This document shows, piece by piece, positions 1 to 7,037 of a stretch of DNA of 29,963 bases. Under the pieces are notes generated by a model. It saw only the letters and a program-made list of their open reading frames with translations, was not told where the DNA came from and searched no databases. Each line of letters opens with the position of its first letter. The stretch's first letter is position 1. Made by a program: the position numbers and the translations under genes. Origin of the DNA: Collinsella aerofaciens (lineage in GTDB: Bacteria; Actinomycetota; Coriobacteriia; Coriobacteriales; Coriobacteriaceae); assembly GCA_030826265.1 (NCBI GenBank), contig JAPJOH010000028.1, forward strand, positions 1 through 29,963. The letters run 5' to 3'.

Positions 1-106
1 GAAGCCGTAACGGCCGTTGGGCTCTTTTGGCGCCAGCCCTTCTCGACCCGTACGCATTTGCTTAAAGCAACAACTTTCCCGATCGATGTAATCACCGAAT
101 CAAAAC

Positions 107-163
107 GTGTACACCAGCCACCAAAGATGCCGAAAAATGTCGCTTTTGGAGGCTGATGTACAC
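107..163. repeat. Long imperfect hairpin (H1) upstream of pgsA-like gene
   Basis: The arms 107-126 and 144-163 pair along 20 positions, with only two mismatches (114/156 and 120/150) and one G-T pair (126/144), leaving a loop of about 17 bases. Neither strand has a T-tract directly after the stem, so it is not a standard intrinsic terminator. It could be a structured leader, the 3' end of an upstream transcript or a palindromic repeat. The pairing is directly visible; the function is unknown. Confidence 0.6.
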
Positions 164-172
164 AAATGCAGA

Positions 173-231
173 ATCCAGCGCAGCCCAGAGGCGCCCTCCA
201 CATGTCTGGACTCTCTATGGCTGCGCTGGAT
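173..231. repeat. Second hairpin (H2) with a perfect 13-bp stem
   Basis: ATCCAGCGCAGCC at 173-185 is the exact reverse complement of 219-231. A secondary AGAG/CTCT pairing (187-190 with 213-216) extends it, and the centre contains the palindrome ACATGT (200-205). It begins only nine bases after hairpin H1 and ends about 20 bases before a possible -10 box of the downstream gene. Bases 1-106 show only short palindromes (9-18, 58-70) and no recognisable gene. Confidence 0.6.
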
Positions 232-249
232 AGACATCGCTGGAACGGG

Positions 250-255
250 TATAGT
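250..255 (+). promoter_or_regulatory. Possible -10 box of the pgsA-like gene
   Basis: TATAGT at 250-255 differs from TATAAT at one position and lies 36 bases upstream of the chosen start codon. The sequence 16-18 bases further upstream is a poor -35 match and runs into hairpin H2, so the promoter call is weak. Confidence 0.3.
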
Positions 256-291
256 ATCGAAAGTTTTGTCGTTAACCAGCGGGGGAGTCCT

Positions 292-996
292 GTGGGCATC
301 AAAAAGAAGATCAAAAAGGAGCTTATCGGCACTTCCGATTACCCGTCGAATAAGATCTTTACGATCTCCAATTTCATCACCTTTACGCGCCTGATCCTCA
401 CCCTGGTATTTCTGTACCTGTTTGTGACGGATAACAACCGTGTCATCGCCATCGTTATCTACGCCGTTGCCGCCTCCACCGACTGGATGGACGGTCAGAT
501 CGCCCGCATGACTAAGACGGTCTCGTGGCTCGGCAAGGTCATGGATCCCATTTGCGACCGTGCGCTGCTGTTCACCGGCGTACTTGGACTGGTGGTCCGC
601 GGAGAGCTGCCCATCTGGGTCTGCGTACTCATTATTGGCCGCGACATCTATCTGGGCATCGGCACGCTTATCGTGCGTCATTATCACCGTCGCCCCATCG
701 ATGTGGTCTTTCCCGGAAAGATTGCCACGGCGCTGCTCATGACCGGCTTCTCACTCATGCTGCTCGGTTTCCCCGTTATTGACGGCCTGCACCTTTTATC
801 TTCAACCCTTACGGCCTTCCCGGGCCTCAACGGAAGCTCGGTGCCCCTCGGCATCTTCTTTGTGTACGGCGGCGTGATCTTCTCCATGCTCACGGCTGTC
901 ATCTACTCCATTAAGGGCGGAGTGGCCATTAAACAGGTTCTCGCGCATCCCGAGGACGAGGACATCGACTTTCTGAACCCTGAAATCGAAGACTGA
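292..996 (+). CDS. CDP-alcohol phosphatidyltransferase (PgsA-like, first paralog)
   Basis: This integral membrane enzyme (234 aa) transfers a phosphatidyl group from CDP-diacylglycerol to an alcohol acceptor in phospholipid synthesis. The complete CDP-alcohol phosphatidyltransferase signature D-x2-D-G-x2-A-R-x8-G-x3-D-x3-D is present, beginning in the stretch DWMDGQIAR and ending in DPICD. Several hydrophobic membrane segments surround it. I chose the GTG at 292 because GGGGGAG lies at 281-287; an upstream in-frame ATG at 166 would add a 42-residue extension that runs through the hairpin region and looks non-coding. It is followed by an FHA protein and a MerR regulator, as around pgsA2 (Rv1822), garA (Rv1827) and Rv1828 in mycobacteria. 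A second paralog lies at 21209-21847 in the classical pgsA position, so the acceptor of this copy may differ. The family is certain; the acceptor (glycerol phosphate, inositol phosphate or other) is not. Confidence 0.9.
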   Translation: MGIKKKIKKELIGTSDYPSNKIFTISNFITFTRLILTLVFLYLFVTDNNRVIAIVIYAVAASTDWMDGQIARMTKTVSWLGKVMDPICDRALLFTGVLGLVVRGELPIWVCVLIIGRDIYLGIGTLIVRHYHRRPIDVVFPGKIATALLMTGFSLMLLGFPVIDGLHLLSSTLTAFPGLNGSSVPLGIFFVYGGVIFSMLTAVIYSIKGGVAIKQVLAHPEDEDIDFLNPEIED

Positions 997-1062
997 TTCG
1001 TTGGGGTATGATTACGTACGGTTCATTATTTGCGGCACGTCCGCGATAAGTTAGGGGTTGTC

Positions 1063-1497
1063 ATGGACAACATGGTTAACAATATGCCTCAGAATGATAA
1101 GACTGCTGACGCTACCTGCGTATTCCGCGTGCCTTCAAGCGACGTCACCGTTCCCGACCTCATGGCCAACGTGCGCATCACCGCCCCCGTCCTGTCCATC
1201 GTCAAGGGTCCGCAGACTGGTGCCGCCTTTGAGCTCGAGGACGACGTGACCACCATCGGCCGCGATCCCGCGAACGGCATCTTCCTTAATGACATGACCG
1301 TTTCGCGCAGCCACGCGCGCATTATTCGCGAGGGCCTCGGCGCTCGCATCGAGGACCTGGGCTCGCTCAATGGTACCTGGGTCGACGGTGCCATTGTCAA
1401 TGCAGCCCCGCTGCACGACGGTTCTTCCGTTCAGATCGGTACGTTTACGCTCATCTACCACGAGAGCACGCCGGAGCGCATCGAAACCGGTGAGTAG
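1063..1497 (+). CDS. FHA-domain protein, GarA/OdhI-like
   Basis: This is a small cytoplasmic phosphothreonine-binding protein of 144 aa with one forkhead-associated domain. The FHA core is clear: TIGRDPANGIFL, then TVSRSHARI, then GSLNGTWVDG, matching the conserved Gly-Arg, Ser-x-x-His and Asn-Gly residues. The N-terminal tail contains DATCVFR around residues 16-22, closely resembling the ETTSVFR motif of mycobacterial GarA, whose threonines are phosphorylated by PknB or PknG; the second GarA threonine aligns with Thr18 here. GarA-type proteins control 2-oxoglutarate and glutamate metabolism, but none of those target enzymes is encoded here, so the role is inferred. The ATG at 1063 has AGGGG upstream. 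An alternative TTG at 1030 would add 11 residues. The gene ends three bases before the merR start, so the two are probably co-transcribed. Confidence 0.88.
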   Translation: MDNMVNNMPQNDKTADATCVFRVPSSDVTVPDLMANVRITAPVLSIVKGPQTGAAFELEDDVTTIGRDPANGIFLNDMTVSRSHARIIREGLGARIEDLGSLNGTWVDGAIVNAAPLHDGSSVQIGTFTLIYHESTPERIETGE

Positions 1498-1500
1498 GGC

Positions 1501-2379
1501 ATGGCCGAACGCAACTATCTGAGTATCGGCCAAGTCGTCAACCTACTTCGAGGCGCATACCCCGATCTTTCGAACTCAAAAATTAGATTTCTAGAGGATG
1601 AGGGGCTCATTACCCCTCATCGTACGCCTAAGGGATACCGTCAGTACTCTAAGGAGGACGTTGATCGTCTGGAGGTCATCCTGCACTTGCAGAAGACCCG
1701 CTACATGCCGCTCAACGTGATTAAGCAGCGCTTGGAAAACGCCACGGACCTGTCAACGCTCGCCTACGAGGTGGGCTTGCTATCCGATGTTCCGCTCAAG
1801 ACGGAGCCCAAGGAGACTAAGCAAAAGCTGCATCCCATCGAGACCATTCCCGATATGTTGGGCGTCGAAATTTCGTTTATCCGCTCGCTCGCCGAGAACG
1901 ACCTCATTCGCATCATCAAGAGTCCGCAGAATCGCGAGCTTGTCGATGGTCGCGATTTTCCGATCATCCGCTACTGCTCCGAGCTGTCGCGCTTCCATAT
2001 CGAGCCGCGCAACCTGCGTCAGTACGTGTCTTCCGCCAACCGCGAGTCCTCGATGTTTGAGCAGGTGCTTGTGAGCATGCTCGGCATGGATACCTCCGAT
2101 GACGAGCGCGACGCCAAGCTCGAGCGTGCGTTTAAGAAGCTTCACGACCTGACGGAGGGCGTGCACACCGCGCTGCTCAAGAACCGCGTTTTTGAGTCGC
2201 TCAACGCCGTGGTCGAGGACGCCGACATCGATGCACTCGATGAGGAAATCACTCGCTCCGAGTCCACCAAGGCCAAAAACGAAGAGACAGTCGCGCCGGC
2301 TTCACACGAGGATTCTCTCGTAAAGCCGCTCAAGGTCGTCGCCCCTTCGCAATCCGGCACCGTCACCGCGGGCAAGTAA
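1501..2379 (+). CDS. MerR-family transcriptional regulator, Rv1828-like
   Basis: This 292-aa protein starts with a winged helix-turn-helix of the MerR type: a recognition segment SIGQVVNLL, the signature KIRFLEDEGLI, then TPKGYRQYS and the helix DVDRLEVILHLQ (about residues 7-65). The remaining roughly 220 residues form a long effector or dimerisation region with a charged, low-complexity tail, and no metal-binding cysteine pair is seen. The architecture and its location directly after a GarA-like FHA gene match the actinobacterial Rv1827-Rv1828 pair. The ATG at 1501 follows the FHA stop codon by three bases, with GAGTAGGG just upstream, which suggests translational coupling. The target promoters are not known. 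Confidence 0.88.
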   Translation: MAERNYLSIGQVVNLLRGAYPDLSNSKIRFLEDEGLITPHRTPKGYRQYSKEDVDRLEVILHLQKTRYMPLNVIKQRLENATDLSTLAYEVGLLSDVPLKTEPKETKQKLHPIETIPDMLGVEISFIRSLAENDLIRIIKSPQNRELVDGRDFPIIRYCSELSRFHIEPRNLRQYVSSANRESSMFEQVLVSMLGMDTSDDERDAKLERAFKKLHDLTEGVHTALLKNRVFESLNAVVEDADIDALDEEITRSESTKAKNEETVAPASHEDSLVKPLKVVAPSQSGTVTAGK

Positions 2380-2419
2380 CAGCTGCCGCTTATCCGGCAA
2401 CCCATTGAAAGGTCATGCA

Positions 2420-2950
2420 ATGTACGACTTCGAATCTCAAATCGTCGACATCCCCGACTATCCCGAGCCCGGAGTCATCTTTAAAGACATCACGCCGCTC
2501 TTCGGCAATCCCGAGGCGCTCAAAGCCATGACCGATGCCCTCGCCGAGCACTTTGCCGGCATGGGAATCACCAAGGTCGTAGGTCCCGAGGCTCGCGGCT
2601 TTATGGTGGGCGTTCCCGTGGCCGTCGCTCTGGGCGCCGGCTTTGTTCCCGCACGTAAACCGGGCAAGCTGCCGCGCGAGACCGTAAGCCAGAGCTACGA
2701 GCTCGAGTACGGCACCGATTCAATTGAGATCCATGCCGACGCTATCAGCTCTAAAGATACCGTGTTGATTCTGGACGACTTGGTCGCGACGGGCGGAACC
2801 GTCGAGGCAACAGGTAAACTGGTGCGAGATATGGGCGCAAAGCTTGTGGGCTACGGGTGTATCCTTGAGCTTGCGTTTCTCAACCCGCGCGAGAAGCTCA
2901 CGTCGACTGACGACGATGTTGAGCTCTTTAGCCTGGTGACGGTGGACTAG
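2420..2950 (+). CDS. apt: Adenine phosphoribosyltransferase
   Basis: This enzyme salvages adenine by converting adenine and PRPP to AMP and pyrophosphate in the cytoplasm. The protein is 176 aa, close to the usual 170-185. The PRPP-binding motif VLILDDLVATGGT is present in the C-terminal half, and the N-terminus (IPDYPEPGVIFKDITPLF) and the segment GPEARGFMVGVPVA are typical of the family. The ATG at 2420 has GAAAGG seven bases upstream; an upstream TTG at 2405 would overlap that ribosome-binding site. It follows the merR gene by 40 bases on the same strand and precedes the NlpC/P60 gene by 32 bases, with no clear terminator on either side. Confidence 0.96.
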   Translation: MYDFESQIVDIPDYPEPGVIFKDITPLFGNPEALKAMTDALAEHFAGMGITKVVGPEARGFMVGVPVAVALGAGFVPARKPGKLPRETVSQSYELEYGTDSIEIHADAISSKDTVLILDDLVATGGTVEATGKLVRDMGAKLVGYGCILELAFLNPREKLTSTDDDVELFSLVTVD

Positions 2951-2982
2951 CCGTTACCCTTAGTTACTGGAAAGGAAGCTAC

Positions 2983-4110
2983 ATGCGCACAGCAAACACG
3001 CACAAAAACATGGCACGCTGCGCTGCTACGGCAACCCTCGCTTGTGTTTTGGGCTTGGGCCTCGCGGCTCCTGCCTACGCCGATACCGCATCCGACCTTG
3101 CCGCTGCTCGTACGAAGCTCGAGCAGATCGGTACCCAAACCCAGCAGATTTACGATGAGCTCGCCACGCAGACGCAGGCGCTCGATCAGACTGCTGGCGA
3201 GATCACGCAAAAGCAGCAGGAGATTGCTGACGGTCAGGCCAAGCTCTCGACCTATGTCGCCGGCGAGTACAAGACCGGCGGTCTGAGCCTGCTTCAGGTT
3301 CTAACGGGCGTTGACGACCTGAGCGATATGCTCAACCGTCTGTTCTACTACGGCAAAGTTTCCGATAAGCAGGCTCAGACCATTCAAGAGGTCAAGGAGC
3401 TTAAGCAGCAGCTCACCGATAAGCAGGCCGAGCAGGAAAAGAACGTCGCCGCTACGCAGAAAAAGGTCGACGAGCTTAACGCCCAGCAGGCTGAAGCCCA
3501 GAACGTCGTAAACTCCCTGGATTCGCAGCTGCAGGCCGAGCTTGCCGCAGAGGCCGAGGCCAACGCCGCGCTGCAGGCCGGCATCAACGCCAGCACCGCC
3601 GAGAAGGCCACGGTGAGCAACGAGACTGCCGGTACGACCGAGAACACCAACAACGGTGGCCAGACCAGCAATAACAACAACCAGGGCGGCAACACTCCGG
3701 CGCCCACGCCGACACCTGCTCCGACGCCGCAGCCCTCCACGCCTGCTCCGGCTCCGACGCCTTCTGCTCCGAGCCAGTCCGTCGATGGCGGTTCTGTTGT
3801 CTCGCGTGCATACAGCAAGCTTGGTTGCGCCTATTCCTGGGGCGGAATTGGCCCGAACAGTTTCGACTGCTCTGGTTTTGTTAGCTATTGCCTCACTGGT
3901 CGCTATTGCCGCCTGGGCACCACGGGCACCTTTATGGGCTGGACGCGTGTGTCCGATCCGCAGCCCGGTGACGTTGTGGTCAACTCGTACCACACCGGCA
4001 TTTACATCGGTGGTGGTCAGATGATTCATGCTTCCGACTACAACACGGGTGTTATCATCAGCTCCGTTGCCGCCGGCATGAACAATAACTATATCTTCGT
4101 GCGTTACTAA
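2983..4110 (+). CDS. Secreted coiled-coil NlpC/P60 peptidoglycan hydrolase
   Basis: This 375-aa exported protein probably cleaves peptide stems in peptidoglycan. It has a signal peptide with a likely cleavage after AYA (residues 31-33), a long Gln/Glu/Ala-rich coiled coil (about 36-200), an Asn/Gln/Thr then Pro/Ala/Thr-rich linker (about 205-265) and a C-terminal NlpC/P60 domain from about residue 272. The catalytic Cys296 lies in FDCSGF, with His337 in YHTGIYIG and His349 in MIHAS, so the active site looks intact. The coiled-coil plus NlpC/P60 plan resembles CwlO and RipA-type hydrolases that are activated at the divisome or by FtsEX; that link is inference. GGAAAGGA precedes the start. A strong terminator follows at 4135-4175. 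Confidence 0.93.
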   Translation: MRTANTHKNMARCAATATLACVLGLGLAAPAYADTASDLAAARTKLEQIGTQTQQIYDELATQTQALDQTAGEITQKQQEIADGQAKLSTYVAGEYKTGGLSLLQVLTGVDDLSDMLNRLFYYGKVSDKQAQTIQEVKELKQQLTDKQAEQEKNVAATQKKVDELNAQQAEAQNVVNSLDSQLQAELAAEAEANAALQAGINASTAEKATVSNETAGTTENTNNGGQTSNNNNQGGNTPAPTPTPAPTPQPSTPAPAPTPSAPSQSVDGGSVVSRAYSKLGCAYSWGGIGPNSFDCSGFVSYCLTGRYCRLGTTGTFMGWTRVSDPQPGDVVVNSYHTGIYIGGGQMIHASDYNTGVIISSVAAGMNNNYIFVRY

Positions 4111-4134
4111 GTCATCTTACACAGCGTGTGAATG

Positions 4135-4175
4135 TGGACCTCGTGGCTTTAAGTCGCGAGGTCCATTCGTTTTTC
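4135..4175 (+). terminator. Intrinsic terminator after the NlpC/P60 gene
   Basis: TGGACCTCG at 4135-4143 pairs perfectly with 4157-4165 and is followed by TTCGTTTTTC. It ends the plus-strand transcript of the NlpC/P60 gene. Confidence 0.85.
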
Positions 4176-4183
4176 TCTAATAT

Positions 4184-4222
4184 TGTGCGGCTATCTAGTA
4201 TTCAAAACTAGATAGCCGCACA
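4184..4222. repeat. 16-bp perfect dyad upstream of the degV promoter
   Basis: The arms 4184-4199 and 4207-4222 are exact reverse complements separated by seven bases. Neither strand continues with a real T-tract, and the dyad lies between the preceding terminator and the degV -10 box, so an operator or structured DNA site is more likely than a terminator. The right arm holds CAAAACTAGAT (4203-4213), which recurs in the DUF1836 promoter. Confidence 0.7.
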
Positions 4223-4240
4223 TTCAGTTTGCAAGATGGC

Positions 4241-4262
4241 TATAATTGTTGAGGAACAATTA
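4241..4262 (+). promoter_or_regulatory. degV promoter -10 box with overlapping operator dyad
   Basis: TATAAT at 4241-4246 is a perfect -10 hexamer. No good -35 is visible at the proper distance; the position falls in the right arm of the 4184-4222 dyad. TAATTGTT (4243-4250) and AACAATTA (4255-4262) form a perfect 8-bp dyad around GAGG, overlapping the -10 box and the expected transcription start. This is where a repressor would block initiation. Confidence 0.65.
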
Positions 4263-4275
4263 GAAAGGACCCTCT

Positions 4276-5142
4276 ATGAGCTGGGCACTTATCTCCGATT
4301 CAAGCTGTAACCTCCGCGATTGGCAACCGACTGCGCCCCATACCACCTTTGCATTTGCGCCCCTCAAAATTCGAGTGGGGGAGCGTGAATTCGTCGATGA
4401 CCTTTCACTCGATGTTCATGAACTCAACTGCGCTGTTCAGGCGGAGACGAACGCTTCTTCGAGCGCTTGTCCCAGCGTAGGGGAGTGGGCCGAGCTCTTC
4501 AAATTGGCAGACAAGACCATCTGCATGCCGATCTCTGAGGGCGTGTCGGGCAGCTACAACGCAGCAGCCACGGCTCGCGATATGGTTCTTGCCGAGGAGC
4601 CCGACCGGCAGATTCATCTAGTCAATTCGCGCGCAGCTGGCGGCAAAATGGACCTCATTTTCTTGCTGTTCGACCGCTATCTTGCAAGCAATCCGGATGT
4701 CTCATTCGAGGACGCTTGCGCATACTTCGATAGCCTTGAGCAGAACAGCAAAATCCTCTTCAGCTTGTGCAATTACGAAAACCTGGCCAAAGCCGGACGT
4801 ATCCCTAAGGCAGCCGGCGTCATTGCCAACAAGCTCAATATCCGCATTTTGGGCACGGCGAGCGAGGCCGGTAAAATCGAACTCGTCGGGCACACGCGTG
4901 GCGAAAAGAAGATGCTCAACAAGATCATCGACACCATGGAAGCCGAGGGTTTTACGGGCGGCGAGGTCATCATCGATCACGTTGAGAACGAAGCTGGAGC
5001 ACAGGCGCTTACTGACCGCATAGTCGAGCATTGGCCCGGCTCCAAGACCATCATCATGCCCTGCAACGGCCTGGATTCCTATTACGCCGAGATGCACGGC
5101 CTAATCATCGGCTACGGCATGGGCGTAGCTTCGGGCAAATAA
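4276..5142 (+). CDS. DegV family fatty-acid-binding protein
   Basis: DegV/FakB proteins bind a single fatty acid and present it to a fatty-acid kinase for phosphorylation. The 288-aa protein has the family layout: an N-terminal DSSCNL, the segment CPSVGEWAELF corresponding to the usual T-S-x-P-S motif, ISEGVSGSYNAA, NLAKAGRIPKAAG in the middle and a C-terminal GYGMGV region. The second half of the usual C-terminal motif is degenerate, so the ligand may differ. GAAAGGA at 4263-4269 supports the ATG at 4276. No FakA kinase gene is present in the window. It is transcribed towards the DUF1836 gene and separated from it by a bidirectional terminator; two dyads in the promoter suggest dedicated regulation. 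Confidence 0.88.
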   Translation: MSWALISDSSCNLRDWQPTAPHTTFAFAPLKIRVGEREFVDDLSLDVHELNCAVQAETNASSSACPSVGEWAELFKLADKTICMPISEGVSGSYNAAATARDMVLAEEPDRQIHLVNSRAAGGKMDLIFLLFDRYLASNPDVSFEDACAYFDSLEQNSKILFSLCNYENLAKAGRIPKAAGVIANKLNIRILGTASEAGKIELVGHTRGEKKMLNKIIDTMEAEGFTGGEVIIDHVENEAGAQALTDRIVEHWPGSKTIIMPCNGLDSYYAEMHGLIIGYGMGVASGK

Positions 5143-5151
5143 AGTCCAACC

Positions 5152-5208
5152 AAGCAAAAATACGGGCGGGATAAAGCGACAGATGCCTCTTTATCCCGCC
5201 CGTTTTAT
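5152..5208. terminator. Bidirectional terminator between degV and the DUF1836 gene
   Basis: A perfect 15-bp stem (5162-5176 with 5189-5203) is flanked by AAAAAT on the left and TTTTAT on the right, so both convergent transcripts would see a stem followed by U residues. Confidence 0.9.
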
Positions 5209-5215
5209 ACGTCGA

Positions 5216-5827
5216 CTAGCTATTAAACCCGTTGAACTTGAGATAGCTCATCAGGTACGCCTTCGAAACGAAGGACGATACCGCGCTGCGCACAAGCAGC
5301 GACTCACGCGTTACCTGATGCGCCGTATCGGGAACCGGCGTCTGCTCGACGGAAAACGCCGAACGAATCGATGCCTCGAGCTGATCGACCACATAATCGA
5401 AGGCCGTCGGGGCATCGTAGCTCAAACGCTGAATGTTAAAGAGTGCCTGCACAGCAGCAATAGGTAGCACCTGTTTAAAGATGCAGATAGCGATCAGGCG
5501 GGCAATCTGCTCGCGGCCATATTGCTTTTTGACCGGAGCAGGCACTAGGCCGACCTTTACGTAGTTATTGATCATCGATGGCGTAATGATGGGTTGCTCA
5601 ACGCAAATGGACAGCGGCTCCATCCACAGCGCAACATACTCAATGACCTGGTCGCGGTAGAGCGTCACATTTGGCAACTGGTCATAGCGCGGCAGACTCA
5701 ACGTATTGAGTTTGCGCACGATATCGGACTGAATAAATGCATCGGGCAGCACAGTGGGCTGAATATCCTCAGGCTTAATGCTGACCGACGAATCAGACAT
5801 CGGAATAACGTGTTTAACGTGATTCAT
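5216..5827 (-). CDS. DUF1836 domain protein, putative HTH regulator
   Basis: The 203-aa cytoplasmic protein carries the DUF1836 signature in its middle: ITPSMINNYVKVGLVPAP, KKQYGREQIARLIAICIFK and the following helices. The first part resembles a MerR-type helix-turn-helix, and the family is generally thought to be regulatory, but no function is established. The ATG at 5827 is preceded by GGAGGACC; an upstream in-frame extension of 33 residues would run through the promoter and is rejected. It lies downstream of trxB but behind that gene's terminator, so it has its own promoter. That promoter shares the 11-mer CAAAACTAGAT with the dyad upstream of the convergent degV gene, hinting that this protein may control both; that is inference. 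Confidence 0.8.
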   Translation of the reverse strand: MNHVKHVIPMSDSSVSIKPEDIQPTVLPDAFIQSDIVRKLNTLSLPRYDQLPNVTLYRDQVIEYVALWMEPLSICVEQPIITPSMINNYVKVGLVPAPVKKQYGREQIARLIAICIFKQVLPIAAVQALFNIQRLSYDAPTAFDYVVDQLEASIRSAFSVEQTPVPDTAHQVTRESLLVRSAVSSFVSKAYLMSYLKFNGFNS

Positions 5828-5851
5828 AAAGGTCCTCCGTTCATTTTTTAT

Positions 5852-5880
5852 ATTGTATTCTACGTAATCTAGTTTTGCAT
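5852..5880 (-). promoter_or_regulatory. Putative promoter of the DUF1836 gene
   Basis: On the minus strand, TACAAT (5852-5857) is a good -10 box, and ATGCAA (5875-5880) lies 17 bases upstream as a weak -35. CAAAACTAGAT (5867-5877) and the small palindrome TACGTA (5861-5866) sit in the spacer and could be operator sequence. Confidence 0.45.
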
Positions 5881-5892
5881 ACCACATAGCCG

Positions 5893-5936
5893 GCAAGAAA
5901 ATTGGCGGGACGGAGCACTGATACATCGTCCCGCCA
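5893..5936 (-). terminator. Terminator of trxB
   Basis: A perfect 10-bp stem (5903-5912 with 5927-5936) is followed on the minus strand by ATTTTCTTG, ending the trxB transcript before the DUF1836 promoter. Confidence 0.8.
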
Positions 5937-5980
5937 CTTAGTAAATTGATAACAACATTACATAAGATATATTATCGTAC

Positions 5981-6919
5981 TTATCCGTGGAGAAATGCGT
6001 ATGCTCTGGTTGCCGCTATGGCTCCATCAGAAACGGCGGTCACAACCTGACGTAAAAGCTTGGAACGGATGTCGCCAGCGGCAAATAGACCTGGCGTGCG
6101 GGTCGCCATGGATTCATCAGTCAGAATGCCGCCATCAGGCGCCAGATCGACTAGATGCTCAACAAGCTCGGTATGGGGTTGCGTCCCGGTAAAGACAAAG
6201 ATACCAAACGAGCCAGGTTCAAAGGTCTCAGTATGCGTTTTGCCACTCGCATTATCCTTGAACGTGATTGTCATGGGCATCGTTTCACCAGAAAGCTCAA
6301 CAATACTAGTTTGGTACCTAACTGAAATATTGTCCTTAGCAAGCACCTTATTCACAACGCCCTCGGGTGCACGGAACTGATCGCGACGCAGCACGATGGT
6401 CACGCTGCTGGCAATGTCGGACAGGAACAGCGCCTCCTCGCATGCCGAATTGCCACCTCCAATAACAAAGACCTGTTTGCCACGGAAGAACATGCCGTCA
6501 CACGTCGCGCAGTACGAAACGCCACGACCGCGATACTTGTCTTCGCCAACAAAACCCGCAGGACGCGGCGTGGCGCCCATGCACGCAATGACGCTCTTGG
6601 CCGCTGTGTCGCCCATGTCATGATGGATGGTATATTGAGCCGCATCGGCATCGTAATCGACGCCCGTCACCATACTCCATACAACCTGAGCCCCCAGGCC
6701 TTCAGCATGCTGTTGGAACCGCTCACCAAGTTCGGCACCGCTCAGTAGCGGAATGCCAGGATAATTCTCAATCTCGTTGCTCGTGGCGATCTGTCCGCCC
6801 GACATGCCCTGCTCAAGGACAGTCGTCGACAGGTTGGCACGCGCCGCATAAATGGCGGCAGCATAGCCCGCAGGGCCGCCGCCGATGATCGCAACATCGA
6901 TTGTCTGATCGGTAGTCAT
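5981..6919 (-). CDS. trxB: Thioredoxin-disulfide reductase
   Basis: This FAD- and NADPH-dependent flavoenzyme (312 aa) reduces thioredoxin in the cytoplasm. The FAD-binding GGGPAGYAAA lies at about residues 13-22, the redox-active CATC at 137-140, the NADPH-binding GGGNSA at 154-159 and the C-terminal FAD motif GLFAAGDIR near residue 285, all in the expected order and intact. The ATG at 6919 has GAGGA just upstream; a longer frame up to 6994 would use the divergent promoter region and is not supported. No thioredoxin gene is adjacent. The gene is divergent from a glycosyltransferase across 118 bases and ends with its own terminator. Confidence 0.95.
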   Translation of the reverse strand: MTTDQTIDVAIIGGGPAGYAAAIYAARANLSTTVLEQGMSGGQIATSNEIENYPGIPLLSGAELGERFQQHAEGLGAQVVWSMVTGVDYDADAAQYTIHHDMGDTAAKSVIACMGATPRPAGFVGEDKYRGRGVSYCATCDGMFFRGKQVFVIGGGNSACEEALFLSDIASSVTIVLRRDQFRAPEGVVNKVLAKDNISVRYQTSIVELSGETMPMTITFKDNASGKTHTETFEPGSFGIFVFTGTQPHTELVEHLVDLAPDGGILTDESMATRTPGLFAAGDIRSKLLRQVVTAVSDGAIAATRAYAFLHG

Positions 6920-6938
6920 GAAGAGTCCTCTCATCGAA

Positions 6939-7021
6939 ACGTTGTCGTTCTTTGCGCTCATACCCAAATTTACGTGAACGTGACACTCATGCACTACAAT
7001 GATAAATCCGTGTTACAACGT
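6939..7021. promoter_or_regulatory. Divergent trxB / glycosyltransferase control region
   Basis: The 118 bases between the two start codons hold ACGTTGT (6939-6945) and its exact reverse complement ACAACGT (7015-7021), placed symmetrically around a direct repeat of ACGTGA (6972-6977 and 6978-6983). TACAAT at 6995-7000 is a possible -10 box for the plus-strand gene, without a convincing -35. The elements are seen; their use is inferred. Confidence 0.35.
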
Positions 7022-7037
7022 CGAAGGGGAGTTATCG

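Noticed and set aside
1..156. Open plus-strand frame without a start, possible tail of an upstream protein
   Set aside because: It stays open to TGA 154-156, but the residues look non-coding and the second half is hairpin H1. It cannot be judged without sequence to the left.
100..687. 195-codon minus-strand open frame
   Set aside because: It is antisense to the pgsA-like gene and crosses both hairpins; the composition is that of a shadow frame.
5183..5467. 94-codon plus-strand frame after degV
   Set aside because: It starts inside the bidirectional terminator and is antisense to the DUF1836 gene.
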